Shown here: one piece after another, positions 36,681 to 45,452 of the stretch | Numbering within the stretch: the first letter of the stretch is position 1 | Layout: every line of letters begins with the position of its first letter | DNA from: Pseudooceanicola onchidii | Lineage (GTDB): Bacteria > Pseudomonadota > Alphaproteobacteria > Rhodobacterales > Rhodobacteraceae | DNA length: 64,000 bases | NCBI RefSeq assembly: GCF_004959925.1 | Contig: NZ_SPUW01000001.1 | Location: forward strand, 682,001-746,000 | Reading direction: 5' to 3' | Notes under the pieces: model-generated | Databases searched by the model: none | The model's input: only the letters and a program-made list of their open reading frames with translations | Told to the model about the DNA's origin: nothing | Translations under genes and position numbers: made by a program

Positions 36681-38057
36681 CTAATTGGCGTCAGGCGCAA
36701 GTTTTCCCGGGTTCAGGATGTTCTGCGGATCCAGCGCGCGCTTGATCTGCCCCATCACCTGCCAGGCATCCCCATGTTCACGGGTCATGAAGCCCTTCTT
36801 GCCGATGCCCACGCCATGTTCCCCGGTCGAGGTGCCGCCCATCTCCAACGAAAGCGCCACCATGCGGTCCGAGGCCGCCTTGACCCGTTTCAGGTCGGCT
36901 TCGTCCGTCGGATCGACCAGCAGGATCGCGTGGAAATTCCCGTCGCCCACGTGGCCGAGGATCGGGCCGGGGATACCGGCTTCCTCAAGATCCTTCTGGG
37001 TCGCCTCCACCGCTTCGGCCAGGCGCGAGATCGGCACGCAGATATCCGTGACCACCGCCCGCGTCCCGGGCCGCGCCGCGAGGATCGCCCAATAGGCGTG
37101 GTGCCGCACGGTCCAGAGCGCCTTGCGATCCTCGGCATTGGCCGCCCATTCGAACCCGTGGCCGTGGTGTTCGGCCACGATATCGCCAAAGACCTCGGCC
37201 TGTTCGGCGACCCCGCCCTCGGAGCCGTGGAATTCCACCAGCAGATGCGGCTTCAGCGGCATCGCCATGCCCGAATAGCGGTTCACCGCATCCACCGTCG
37301 CCGCATCGACAAATTCGATCCGCGCCATGGGAATGCCCATCTGGATGGTGTCCGACACGGCGCGCACCGCGTCCCCGATGGTGTCGAAGGCACAGACGGC
37401 GGCGCTGACCGCTTCGGGCTGGCCGTGCAGGCGCACCACCATTTCGGTGATCAGGCCAAGCGTGCCCTCGGCGCCGATGAAAAGCCCCGTCAGGTCGTAC
37501 CCGGCCGAGGACTTCCGCGCCCGCGTGCCGGTGCGGATCACCCGGCCGTCGGCCAGCACGACCTCAAGCCCCAGCACGTTGTCCCGCATCGTGCCGTAGC
37601 GCACCGCCGTCGTGCCGCTGGCCCGGGTCGAGGCCATGCCGCCAAGCGTGGCATTGGCGCCGGGATCGACCGGAAAGAACAGCCCAGTCGCCCGCAGTTC
37701 CTCGTTCAGCGCCTCGCGGGTGACACCGGGCTGGATGCGGGCATCCATGTCGGCCTGACCGATCTCGATCACGCGGTTCATCCGGGCGAAGTCCACCACC
37801 AGCCCGCCCGAGAACGCCTGCGCCTGGCCCTCAAGCGAGGTACCCGCGCCATAGCCGATCACCGGCACACCATGCGCCGAACAGATGCGCATCAGCGCCG
37901 AAACCTCGGCCGTCGTTTCGGGATAGGCCACCGCATCGGGCAGGGTCAGGGGGAAATAGCTTTCCGAGGCGCCGTGCGCCTCCAGTTCCGGCTTGGACCG
38001 CGTGACCCGATCGCCTAAGACATCGGTAAGGTCGGGCCAGGCGTTTTCCAGCGTCAT
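36681..38057 (-). CDS. FAD-binding oxidase of the GlcD / D-lactate dehydrogenase family
   Basis: A 458-residue flavoprotein that should oxidise a D-2-hydroxy acid (D-lactate or glycolate) and pass electrons to a cytochrome or quinone. The FAD PCMH domain has VPVIGYGAGTSLEGQAQA and VDPGANATLGGMASTRASGTTAVRYG; the C-terminal FAD-oxidase domain has LGHVGDGNFHAILLVD and GGTSTGEHGVGIGKKGF, the metal-binding His blocks of this family, and ends in ALDPQNILNPGKL. The start at 38057 follows GGAGA. The open frame continues upstream under the ClC gene but that extension is a shadow. It is divergent from clcA. Confidence 0.9.
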   Translation of the reverse strand: MTLENAWPDLTDVLGDRVTRSKPELEAHGASESYFPLTLPDAVAYPETTAEVSALMRICSAHGVPVIGYGAGTSLEGQAQAFSGGLVVDFARMNRVIEIGQADMDARIQPGVTREALNEELRATGLFFPVDPGANATLGGMASTRASGTTAVRYGTMRDNVLGLEVVLADGRVIRTGTRARKSSAGYDLTGLFIGAEGTLGLITEMVVRLHGQPEAVSAAVCAFDTIGDAVRAVSDTIQMGIPMARIEFVDAATVDAVNRYSGMAMPLKPHLLVEFHGSEGGVAEQAEVFGDIVAEHHGHGFEWAANAEDRKALWTVRHHAYWAILAARPGTRAVVTDICVPISRLAEAVEATQKDLEEAGIPGPILGHVGDGNFHAILLVDPTDEADLKRVKAASDRMVALSLEMGGTSTGEHGVGIGKKGFMTREHGDAWQVMGQIKRALDPQNILNPGKLAPDAN

Positions 38058-38165
38058 CTCGTCTCCTGCGGCTGAACGTGTCCCGTCTCTATTATGGCAC
38101 GGGACCGGGGGAGGGAAGGGCACCACATCCGGCACAACGCACAACCACGGAGGCCGCAAGGCGCC

Positions 38166-39854
38166 ATGAGCTCCAACGCCAGATCGCCCTTGGCCGCCGT
38201 GATCGAACGGATGCGCGCCAATCTTCTGGACGGCTGGCACGTGATCCGCACGCGCGGCCCCAACCAGGTGCAGTTCTGGCTGATCGCGCTTGCCGTCGGG
38301 ATCGCGGGCGGCGCCGCAGCACTTGGCTTCCGGCTGGGGATCGAGGCGCTGCAGGCCTTCCTCTATCGCACCGATGACATCACCCGCCTGTCGAGCTTTG
38401 CCAGTGACCTGCCCTGGTACTGGGTGCTGACGATCCCGATCTGCGGTGGCCTTCTGGTGGGCGTCATCCTGCACAAGTTCACGCCCGACGCCCGGGTCAG
38501 GTCGGTGGCCGACGTGATCCAGGGGGCGGCGCTGAACAATGGCCGGGTCGAGGGCAAGGCAGGCCTCGCCTCCGCTGCGGCCTCGCTCATCACGCTTGGC
38601 TCGGGCGGGTCGTCGGGGCGGGAAGGGCCGGTGGTGCACCTGGCCGCCGTGATCTCGACCCGGGTGCTGACCTGGCTCAAGGCCGATGGCGTCACCGGGC
38701 GCGATCTTCTGGGATGCGCGGTGGCGGCGGCGGTCTCGGCCTCGTTCAACGCGCCGATCGCCGGGGCGCTCTTTGCGCTCGAGGTGGTGCTGCGCCACTT
38801 CGCCATCCATGCCTTCGCCCCGATCGTCATCGCCTCGGTCGCGGGCACGGTGATCAACCGGCTCGAATTCGGCGGCGTGACCGAATTCACCCTGACCACC
38901 GGGTCGATCCTGCATTTCTACGAAGAACTCCCCGCCTTTCTCATCCTGGGCGCGATCTGCGGTCTGGTGGCGGGGATGCTGATGCGGTCGATCTTCGCGG
39001 CCGAGGATGTCGCCTCCTACATCCAGGCGCGCTACCGCCTGCCGCGCTGGCTGCGCCCGGGCCTCGCCGGCGCAATGCTGGGCGTCATGGCGATCTGGTG
39101 CCCGCAGATCATCGGGGTGGGGTACGAGACGACCTCGCTGGCGCTGACCGGCCAGATCGTTCTGTGGAACGCGATCCTGCTGGCGGTGATCAAGACGGTG
39201 GCGGTGTCGATCACCATCGGCGGACGGATGGGCGGCGGGGTCTTCTCGCCCTCGCTGATGATCGGGGCGCTGACCGGCCTGGCCTTTGGCCAGATCGCCA
39301 CCGGCATCTTCCCCGACATCTCGGGCTCGGCGACGCTCTATGCGCTGGCGGGCATGGGCGGCGTTGCGGCGGCGGTGCTGGGCGCGCCGATCTCGACCAC
39401 GCTGATCGTGTTCGAACTGACCGGCGACTGGGCCACGGGGCTGGCGGTGATGGTCACCGTGTCGATCTCGACCGCGATCGGCACGCGGCTGGTCGACCGG
39501 TCCTTCTTCCTGACCCAGATCGAACGGCGCGGCGTCCACCTGGCCGCCGGGCCGCAGGCCTATCTGCTGGGGCTGCTGAAGGCACAGCAGGTCATGCGCA
39601 TCCGGGGCGAAAAACGCGCCCCCCCCGACGACGACTGCTGGGCGATGATCGAGGCCGGCGACTACATCGACGCGCAATCCACGCTCGAGGCCGCGCTGCC
39701 GGCCTTCGACCGCACCGGTGCCGTATTCCTGCCGGTGGTACAGTTGACACGCGCCGACCAGCCGCCTGACCTGCTGGGTGCGCTCTACCACGTCGATGCG
39801 CTCAGGGCCTACAACCGGGCGCTGGCCGCGACGGCCGCCGAGGAACACAGTTAG
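38166..39854 (+). CDS. clcA: ClC-family chloride channel/transporter with C-terminal CBS-like region
   Basis: Polytopic membrane protein of 562 residues with the ClC fold. The gating-glutamate loop LGSGGSSGREGPVV is present (Glu153), and the helix FNAPIAGALFALEVVLRHF corresponds to the E. coli segment ending in IEE, but the second Glu of that pair (proton glutamate E203) is Val207 here, as in ClC channels. The selectivity segment GSGIP is not conserved (VRSVADV). Later blocks include GGRMGGGVFSPSLMIGALTG and VLGAPISTTLIVFELTGD. The last 100 residues resemble part of a CBS pair. The start is the first ATG near a purine-rich region. Transport mode is inferred only. Confidence 0.87.
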   Translation: MSSNARSPLAAVIERMRANLLDGWHVIRTRGPNQVQFWLIALAVGIAGGAAALGFRLGIEALQAFLYRTDDITRLSSFASDLPWYWVLTIPICGGLLVGVILHKFTPDARVRSVADVIQGAALNNGRVEGKAGLASAAASLITLGSGGSSGREGPVVHLAAVISTRVLTWLKADGVTGRDLLGCAVAAAVSASFNAPIAGALFALEVVLRHFAIHAFAPIVIASVAGTVINRLEFGGVTEFTLTTGSILHFYEELPAFLILGAICGLVAGMLMRSIFAAEDVASYIQARYRLPRWLRPGLAGAMLGVMAIWCPQIIGVGYETTSLALTGQIVLWNAILLAVIKTVAVSITIGGRMGGGVFSPSLMIGALTGLAFGQIATGIFPDISGSATLYALAGMGGVAAAVLGAPISTTLIVFELTGDWATGLAVMVTVSISTAIGTRLVDRSFFLTQIERRGVHLAAGPQAYLLGLLKAQQVMRIRGEKRAPPDDDCWAMIEAGDYIDAQSTLEAALPAFDRTGAVFLPVVQLTRADQPPDLLGALYHVDALRAYNRALAATAAEEHS

Positions 39855-39922
39855 AGGGCGCTGCCCTCTCTTGAGCCCATGCGGGCTCAATTCACACCCG
39901 GGATATTTTCGGCAAAAAGAAA
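39855..39922 (+). repeat. gene-end module, copy C
   Basis: Immediately after the clcA stop: GAGGGCGCTGCCCTC hairpin, TTGAGCCCATGCGGGCTCAA hairpin, then GGATATTTTCGGCAAAAAGAA. It shares the TTGAGCC stem with copy A. Confidence 0.55.
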
Positions 39923-39937
39923 TCAGCCAACGCCGCT

Positions 39938-39980
39938 TTCTTTTTGCTCCAAATATCCCCGCCGGAGGCATCCGACCCCG
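39938..39980 (-). repeat. gene-end module, copy D
   Basis: Minus-strand copy just after the RND pump gene: GCCTCCGGCGGGGATATTTGGAGCAAAAAGAA. It faces copy C, one for each of the two convergent genes. Confidence 0.5.
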
Positions 39981-39989
39981 CCACGGGCG

Positions 39990-42900
39990 TCACGCGTGGG
40001 CGTCGTCGGGCGCCTTGGGCAGCAAGGGCTGGATCGCGCGCAGGAAGCTGTCGATATAGGTCAGCAGCACCGGCACCACCACCAGCGTCAGCAGCGAGGA
40101 CGAGATCAGCCCGCCGATCACCGCATGGGCCATGGGCGCGTTCTGGCCCGAACCGCCGTGGATGTTCAGCGCCAGCGGCAGCATCCCGAAGATCATCGCC
40201 AGCGTCGTCATCACGATCGGGCGGAAGCGGGTCGTCCCGGCCTCGACCAGCGCGTCGAAAAGGTTGAGCCCCGCGCGCCGGTGCTGGTTGGCGTTGTCGA
40301 CCAGCAGGATCGCGTTCTTCACCACGAGGCCCATCAACATGATGAAGCCGATGATCGAGAACATGTTGAGCGTCGATCCCCCGACCAGCAGGCCCGCCAT
40401 CACCCCGATCAGCGCCAGCGGCAGGGATGACATGATCGCCAGCGGCTGCACGAAGCTGGCGAACTGCGAGGCCAGCACGAGGTAGATGAAGACCACCGCC
40501 AGCAGCAGCGCCGCCGCCGCCGAGGCGCCGGATTCGGCGATCTGTTCGCTGTCCCCGCCAAAGCCCGTCCGGTAGCCCGGCGGCATGTCGAGCGCGGCGA
40601 TGGCCTCCTGAATGAAGGGCTGGGCGGTGCGGATGTCGAGCCCGTCAAGGCCGGAGGTCACCTGGACCGACCGTTCGCGGCCTTCCCTGGTGATCTCTCC
40701 GGGACCTTCCGAGGGTTCGACGACCGCGATCTGGTCCAGCCGGACGACGCCGGTGCCGCTGGCATCCGTCGCCACCGGCAGCGACCCCAGCCGACCCGCA
40801 TCGTTGCGCACGCCTTCGGGCAGGCGCAGCAGCACGTCGTAGCTGTCGCCATTGGGCGCGGTCCAGTCCGACACGGTCTGCCCGGCGATCATCGGCGACA
40901 GGGCGTTGCCCACCTGCGCCAGCGACACGCCAAGGTCCGAGGCCGCGTCGCGGTCGACCCGGATGCCGATGGTCGGCTGCGGATCGTCGAGGCTGGTGCG
41001 CACATCGGCAAAGCCCGGCACGGCCTCGAGGTTGTCGGCCAGCTGGCGCGACAGGCGGCCAAGCGTATCCAGGTCTTCGCCGAAGATCTTGATCACCACC
41101 GGCGATTCCACCCCGCCCCCGAAGCTTCCCGGAGGGCCGACGCGGAACTTGGCGCCGGGCACCGCCGAAAGCGCCTCGCGCATCAGCGGCGTGAGGGTCG
41201 TGGGGGTCAGTTCGCGTTCGGTCGGGTTGGTCATGCGCAACACGATGGAGGCCGCGTTTTCACCGGAATTCGTGCCCGAATTCACGGTGGCATAGGTGCC
41301 GATCACCTCGGGAAAGCTGCGGGCGATGGCATCGACCTGGGCGATCTTTTCGGCAGTCCGGTCCAGCGGCGTGCCGACCGGCATCTCGAGGTCGATCTGC
41401 ATTTCCGAATTGTCGGCCGGCGGCACGAATTCTGCGCCGACCAGCGGGAACAGGGCCAGCCCGCCGACGAAGAACCCGAAGGCCGCCAGCAGCGTCGTCT
41501 TGCGCCAGCGCAGCGCGACCTTCAGCAGCCCGCGATACCGGCGGCCCAGCCAGTCGAAGAACCGTTCGAACTGGTGGATCGCACGGCCGAGCGGCCCGCG
41601 TTTGACATTGGCGTCCGCCGCCGGGTCGTACCAGACCGAGGACATCATCGGATCAAGCGTGAAGGACACGAAGAGAGAGATCAGGACTGCCACCGACACG
41701 GTCACCCCGAACTGCAGGAAGAACCGCCCCAGGATGCCTTCCATGAAGGCCACCGGCAGGAACACCGCGACGATCGACAGGGTGGTGGCAAAGACCGCCA
41801 GGCCGATCTCGTTCGTGCCGTCCAGCGCCGCCTGGTCGTGCGGTTTGCCCATCTGCAGGTGTCGCATGATGTTTTCGCGCACCACGATGGCGTCGTCGAT
41901 CAGGATGCCGACGGCAAGGCTGAGCGCCATCATCGTCATCATGTTGAGCGTGAAGCCCAGGAAATAGATCGCCGCCATCGTCCCGATGATCGAGATCGGC
42001 AGGGTCAGCCCGGTGATCACCGTGGACCGCCATGAATTGAGAAAGAGGAACACGATCACGGTGGCCAGCAGCGCCCCTTCGATCAGCATCGACTGCACGG
42101 ATTCAAAGCTGTGTTCGACAGGCACGGCATTGTCGCGGATGATCTCAAGCTCGATCCCGTCATAGAGAGGGTCTTCGGCCAGTTTCGCGATTTCCTCGCG
42201 GACGGCCTCGGCCACGGCGACGGTATTGGCGCCCTGGGTCTTCACCACGTCGACCGCCAGCGCGCGCTGGCCGTCCAGCATGGCAAGGCTTTCGGCATCC
42301 GCAAGGTTGGTGCTGGTCTGCGCCACGTCGCCCAGCCGCACCGGGTAACCGCCACGGCGCGAGATGATGATGTCGTCGAAATCGGCCAGCGCGGCGATGC
42401 GGCCTTCGACCTGCACCGATTGCTTGCTGTCGCCGCTGGTGACCGACCCGGCGGGCAGGTCGGTGTTGTCGGCGGCCAGGGCCTGCACGATTTCCGAGGC
42501 GCCGATGCCAAGCGCCGCCTGGCGGTCCGGATCGATCAGCACATGCACCTCGCGCGGGACGCCGCCGACGACCGAGGCCCGGCCCACGCCCGGAATGTTC
42601 GACAGGCGCGTCGCCAGCTGGTCTTCGGCCAGGGCCGTCAGAACCCCGGTGTCGAACCTCTCCGAGGAGATCCCGACCGAGATGATGGGCAGTTCAGAGG
42701 GATCGAACCGCAGGATCTGCGGATCTTCGGCGTTGTCGGGCAGTTGTGAAGCGATCTGGGCGATCCGGTCACGCACGTCCTGGGCTGCGACGGAACTGTC
42801 GATCTCCAGTTCGAACTGCACGATGGTCATGGCCGATCCGGTCAGCGCGGTCGAAGTGATGGCGTCGATGCCTGACAGGGTCGACACCCCGTCCTCGATC

Positions 42901-43097
42901 GGCTTGATGATGTCGGCCTCGACCGCCTCGGGCGTGGCCCCGGGGTAGGTGGTCACGATGGCGACGACCGGGAAGTCGACCTCGGGCAACTGTTCGACCG
43001 GCAGGCGCTGGTACGAGAAGAGCCCGATCACGAAGATCGCGACCATGATCATGGTCGCGAACACCGGCTGGGCAACGGAAATGCGGGTCAGGAACAT
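39990..43097 (-). CDS. RND-family efflux transporter (HAE1 type)
   Basis: Proton-driven inner-membrane pump of 1035 residues, the AcrB/MexF-like part of a tripartite efflux system. N-terminal [20 protein letters not shown], two large periplasmic loops, TM4 with the proton-relay Asp pair [15 protein letters not shown], and the C-terminal half [22 protein letters not shown]. Length is typical. The adaptor gene ends 3 bases upstream of this start, so the two form one operon with the regulator. Substrates cannot be told from sequence; drugs, bile-like compounds or solvents are all possible. No outer-membrane factor gene is in the window. Confidence 0.92.
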   Translation of the reverse strand: MFLTRISVAQPVFATMIMVAIFVIGLFSYQRLPVEQLPEVDFPVVAIVTTYPGATPEAVEADIIKPIEDGVSTLSGIDAITSTALTGSAMTIVQFELEIDSSVAAQDVRDRIAQIASQLPDNAEDPQILRFDPSELPIISVGISSERFDTGVLTALAEDQLATRLSNIPGVGRASVVGGVPREVHVLIDPDRQAALGIGASEIVQALAADNTDLPAGSVTSGDSKQSVQVEGRIAALADFDDIIISRRGGYPVRLGDVAQTSTNLADAESLAMLDGQRALAVDVVKTQGANTVAVAEAVREEIAKLAEDPLYDGIELEIIRDNAVPVEHSFESVQSMLIEGALLATVIVFLFLNSWRSTVITGLTLPISIIGTMAAIYFLGFTLNMMTMMALSLAVGILIDDAIVVRENIMRHLQMGKPHDQAALDGTNEIGLAVFATTLSIVAVFLPVAFMEGILGRFFLQFGVTVSVAVLISLFVSFTLDPMMSSVWYDPAADANVKRGPLGRAIHQFERFFDWLGRRYRGLLKVALRWRKTTLLAAFGFFVGGLALFPLVGAEFVPPADNSEMQIDLEMPVGTPLDRTAEKIAQVDAIARSFPEVIGTYATVNSGTNSGENAASIVLRMTNPTERELTPTTLTPLMREALSAVPGAKFRVGPPGSFGGGVESPVVIKIFGEDLDTLGRLSRQLADNLEAVPGFADVRTSLDDPQPTIGIRVDRDAASDLGVSLAQVGNALSPMIAGQTVSDWTAPNGDSYDVLLRLPEGVRNDAGRLGSLPVATDASGTGVVRLDQIAVVEPSEGPGEITREGRERSVQVTSGLDGLDIRTAQPFIQEAIAALDMPPGYRTGFGGDSEQIAESGASAAAALLLAVVFIYLVLASQFASFVQPLAIMSSLPLALIGVMAGLLVGGSTLNMFSIIGFIMLMGLVVKNAILLVDNANQHRRAGLNLFDALVEAGTTRFRPIVMTTLAMIFGMLPLALNIHGGSGQNAPMAHAVIGGLISSSLLTLVVVPVLLTYIDSFLRAIQPLLPKAPDDAHA

Positions 43098-43100
43098 CGC

Positions 43101-44357
43101 TTACTCTCCAACCACGGTGATCTGCATGCCGGGCTGCAGGCGGGGCATGGCGGCGGTGACGATCACGTCGCCGTCCGTCAGGCCTTCGGTCACCTGCACG
43201 ACGCGTCCCCGATCCCAGGACTGGCCAAGCGTCACCGGCTGACGCACGACGCGCCCGCCATCCCGCTTGAGCACGAAAGACCCGTCGCCGTCTTCGCGGA
43301 TCGCATCGACGGGCACACCGAAGGCATCGGTCACCTGGTCCAGCACCAGAAGCCCCGAGGCGAACATGCCGCCACGCAGCACTTCGTCGGGGTTGTCGAT
43401 GGTGGCATAGATGGGCAGCATCCGCGTGCCCGAGACCGCCACCGGGGCAACGCGTTCGATCTTGCCCGAGAAACTTTGATCGCCAAAGCCATCGACGGTC
43501 AGTTCGACCGTCTGGCCGGTCTGGATGCGGGGGCCGTAGTTCACCGGCACCGCGCCTTCAAGCTCCAGCGACGAGACATCGACCAGCGTCATCAACGCCG
43601 TGCCGGGGCTGACATAGGCGCCCGGATCGACCAGCCGTTCGGACACCACGCCGGGGAAGGGCGCGGTGATCGTCGCCTTTTCCATGGCACGCTCGGCGTT
43701 CGACACCTGTTTTTCCAATGCCGCCAGATTGGCGCGCAACTGCCGCACGTTGGCTTCGTTGCTGTCCAGCGTCGAGGACGCCGACACGCCGCGATCCACA
43801 AGGCTTTGCGTCCGGGTGAACTGTTCCTGCGCATAATCCAGCTGCGCCCGCGTCGCATCCGCCGTCGCCCGGCTTTGTTCCAGCTGGTTGCGCAGGGTCT
43901 CCAGATCGATCTGGATCAGCGTCTCGCCCTCGACAGCCGTCTGCCCGGCCTTCTTGGCCACCCGCTGCACCCGGCCCGAGACCTCGGCCGGAATGCCCAG
44001 CTGACGGACGGGGGCAAGCGATCCGGTCAGGCGGACGGTGTCGCGCAGGGTGGTCGGTTCGATCCGGGTCAACTCTCCCGGCAGCAGCTGCATGACGACC
44101 TCGCGCGCGGGGGCTTGGGTTTCGGCAGGCGTTTCGGGTGCGGGCGCGTCGGCCGTTTCCTCGGCGGGCGGGGTGCCCAGCAGGCCACGATCCTGCGCGA
44201 CCCAGGCGCCTGCTCCGACTGCTGCCAGCGCCACCACGATCCAGGGCCAGCGCCGACGGGGGCCGCGCCGCCCGTCGGCCTGCGCCGCCTTGACCTTGCG
44301 TTCACGACCGGTCAGCGCCCAGTCGGGCTTGGGCGGGTCTTGGGGTTTGTCTGCCAT
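43101..44357 (-). CDS. RND efflux periplasmic adaptor (membrane fusion protein)
   Basis: A 418-residue adaptor linking the pump to an outer-membrane channel. A basic cytoplasmic tail is followed by a membrane anchor (WPWIVVALAAVGAGAWVA, about residues 38-55), a Pro/Ala/Glu-rich spacer, a lipoyl/biotinyl half (IPAEVSGRVQRVAKKAGQTAVEGETLIQID), an alpha-hairpin coiled coil (about 150-220) and the second lipoyl half ATITAPFPGVVSERLVDPGAYV, then the beta-barrel and membrane-proximal domains. It is one base downstream of the regulator stop and 3 bases upstream of the pump. Confidence 0.92.
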   Translation of the reverse strand: MADKPQDPPKPDWALTGRERKVKAAQADGRRGPRRRWPWIVVALAAVGAGAWVAQDRGLLGTPPAEETADAPAPETPAETQAPAREVVMQLLPGELTRIEPTTLRDTVRLTGSLAPVRQLGIPAEVSGRVQRVAKKAGQTAVEGETLIQIDLETLRNQLEQSRATADATRAQLDYAQEQFTRTQSLVDRGVSASSTLDSNEANVRQLRANLAALEKQVSNAERAMEKATITAPFPGVVSERLVDPGAYVSPGTALMTLVDVSSLELEGAVPVNYGPRIQTGQTVELTVDGFGDQSFSGKIERVAPVAVSGTRMLPIYATIDNPDEVLRGGMFASGLLVLDQVTDAFGVPVDAIREDGDGSFVLKRDGGRVVRQPVTLGQSWDRGRVVQVTEGLTDGDVIVTAAMPRLQPGMQITVVGE

Positions 44358-44358
44358 G

Positions 44359-44859
44359 TCAATCGCTCACTGTCTTGTCGGGGGCCTCGGCCCCTCGTGT
44401 CTGGTCCTTCGGGGCCGCGTCGAGCGTCTGGGCCCACTGCGACAGGAATTCGGATGATTTGTGGTAGAAGTCCGAGAATTCCTCGACCTTCCTGCGTTGC
44501 CGTGCCTGGCCGGGATCAAAGCTGTCGGCGATCTCGTCGATCCGCTCGGCATTGCGCCGGAACCTGAGCGACAGGCTTTCCAGCACGCCGCGATGCATCC
44601 GCGCCTCGGCCCGCCAGTGGTCCTGACGTGATCCGGGCCGCGCCTCGCGCACCGCGATGCCCTTGGCTTCCAGCAAACGGACATTGGTCGACACCGACGC
44701 CTTCGAGACCTGCAGCGTCTCGGCGATTTCGGTCAGGCTCAGCGCGCGGTCGGCCAGGGCCAGCTGTCCAAGGATGCGGCCCGAGATCGGCGGCATGCCT
44801 TCGCCCTGAAAGATCAGGCCCAGGGTTTCGACGAAACGGTCTTCGGGTGTGTCGGTCAT
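44359..44859 (-). CDS. GbsR/MarR-like transcriptional regulator of the RND operon
   Basis: A 166-residue winged-helix protein: the recognition region is ALADRALSLTEIAETLQVSKASVSTNVRLLEAKGIAVRE (about residues 35-75), followed by a basic wing (PGSRQDHWRAEAR) and a helical C-terminus suited to dimerisation. The layout is that of GbsR-type MarR relatives. It is first in the operon, with the adaptor following after one base, and perfect inverted repeats stand 10-32 bases upstream of its start, so it probably represses the operon and itself. The inducer is not known. Confidence 0.85.
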   Translation of the reverse strand: MTDTPEDRFVETLGLIFQGEGMPPISGRILGQLALADRALSLTEIAETLQVSKASVSTNVRLLEAKGIAVREARPGSRQDHWRAEARMHRGVLESLSLRFRRNAERIDEIADSFDPGQARQRRKVEEFSDFYHKSSEFLSQWAQTLDAAPKDQTRGAEAPDKTVSD

Positions 44860-44868
44860 CGTTTTCCT

Positions 44869-44891
44869 CGTTCGGAACGTTCAATATGAAC
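44869..44891. promoter_or_regulatory. operator candidates before the RND operon
   Basis: Two overlapping perfect palindromes, CGTTC-G-GAACG (44869-44879) and GTTCA-ATA-TGAAC (44879-44891), with a further TGAACG beyond. They lie just upstream of the regulator start codon, a typical place for an autorepressor. Confidence 0.6.
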
Positions 44892-44983
44892 TGAACGATG
44901 AGGGTGCAAGTCAGACACCGACGATTTCCGTCGTGCCGTAGCGGAATTTGCCGATCTTGCGTCCGATATGGGCCGCGAACACG

Positions 44984-45012
44984 AAAACGCCCGCATCCTG
45001 GGATGCGGGCGT
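44984..45012 (-). terminator. intrinsic terminator after the DUF427 gene
   Basis: On the minus strand a perfect 12-bp stem ACGCCCGCATCC-CA-GGATGCGGGCGT followed by TTTCGTG. Confidence 0.7.
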
Positions 45013-45038
45013 CGTCAGATCCGGTGGTGCGGCGGGGG

Positions 45039-45380
45039 TCAGACCCGTTCGACCGCCACGAAGTCGGTGGCATAGAAGGCAAGGTGGTCCTTGATCCGTT
45101 CCATGCCTTCCTTGGGTGTCTCATAGCTCCAGGCTGCGTTTTCCAGCGTCGTGCTTTTCGTCACGATCGAGAAATAGGTCGCATCGCCTTTCTTGGGGCA
45201 GTGGGTGGTGTGATCCGTCCGGTCCAGGAAGGCCATCGCGATATCGCCGCGCGGGAAGTAGATCACCGCCGGATAGCCGCCCTCGGTCAGTTCAAGTGCG
45301 TCGCGGCTTTCGCCCAGAACGGCGCCCCCGGCGCGCACGACCCATGTGCCCTCGGCCTTGTGAATTTGTATGTCCGTCAT
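45039..45380 (-). CDS. DUF427 domain protein
   Basis: A 113-residue single-domain protein. DUF427 marks: WVVRAGGAVLGESRDALELTEGGYPAVIYFPRGDI, then FLDRTDHTTHCPKKGDATYFSI and AAWSYETPKEGMERIKDHLAFYATDFVAVE. The family has a small beta-tent fold and no agreed function. GGAGGGACGA stands before the ATG at 45380; an upstream in-frame start would add seven residues and bury that ribosome site in the coding region. It is a single-gene unit with its own terminator. Confidence 0.9.
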   Translation of the reverse strand: MTDIQIHKAEGTWVVRAGGAVLGESRDALELTEGGYPAVIYFPRGDIAMAFLDRTDHTTHCPKKGDATYFSIVTKSTTLENAAWSYETPKEGMERIKDHLAFYATDFVAVERV

Positions 45381-45452
45381 TCGTCCCTCCCGGCAGGCCA
45401 TCCTGCCTTTGCCCTCACTGTGCGACAGTGAAGTGACAATTCTGTAATATGC

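Noticed and set aside
38058-39971. N-terminal extension of the FAD oxidase up to 1096 residues
   Set aside because: The frame is open only because it is antisense to the ClC gene. The family starts at 38057, where a ribosome site is present.
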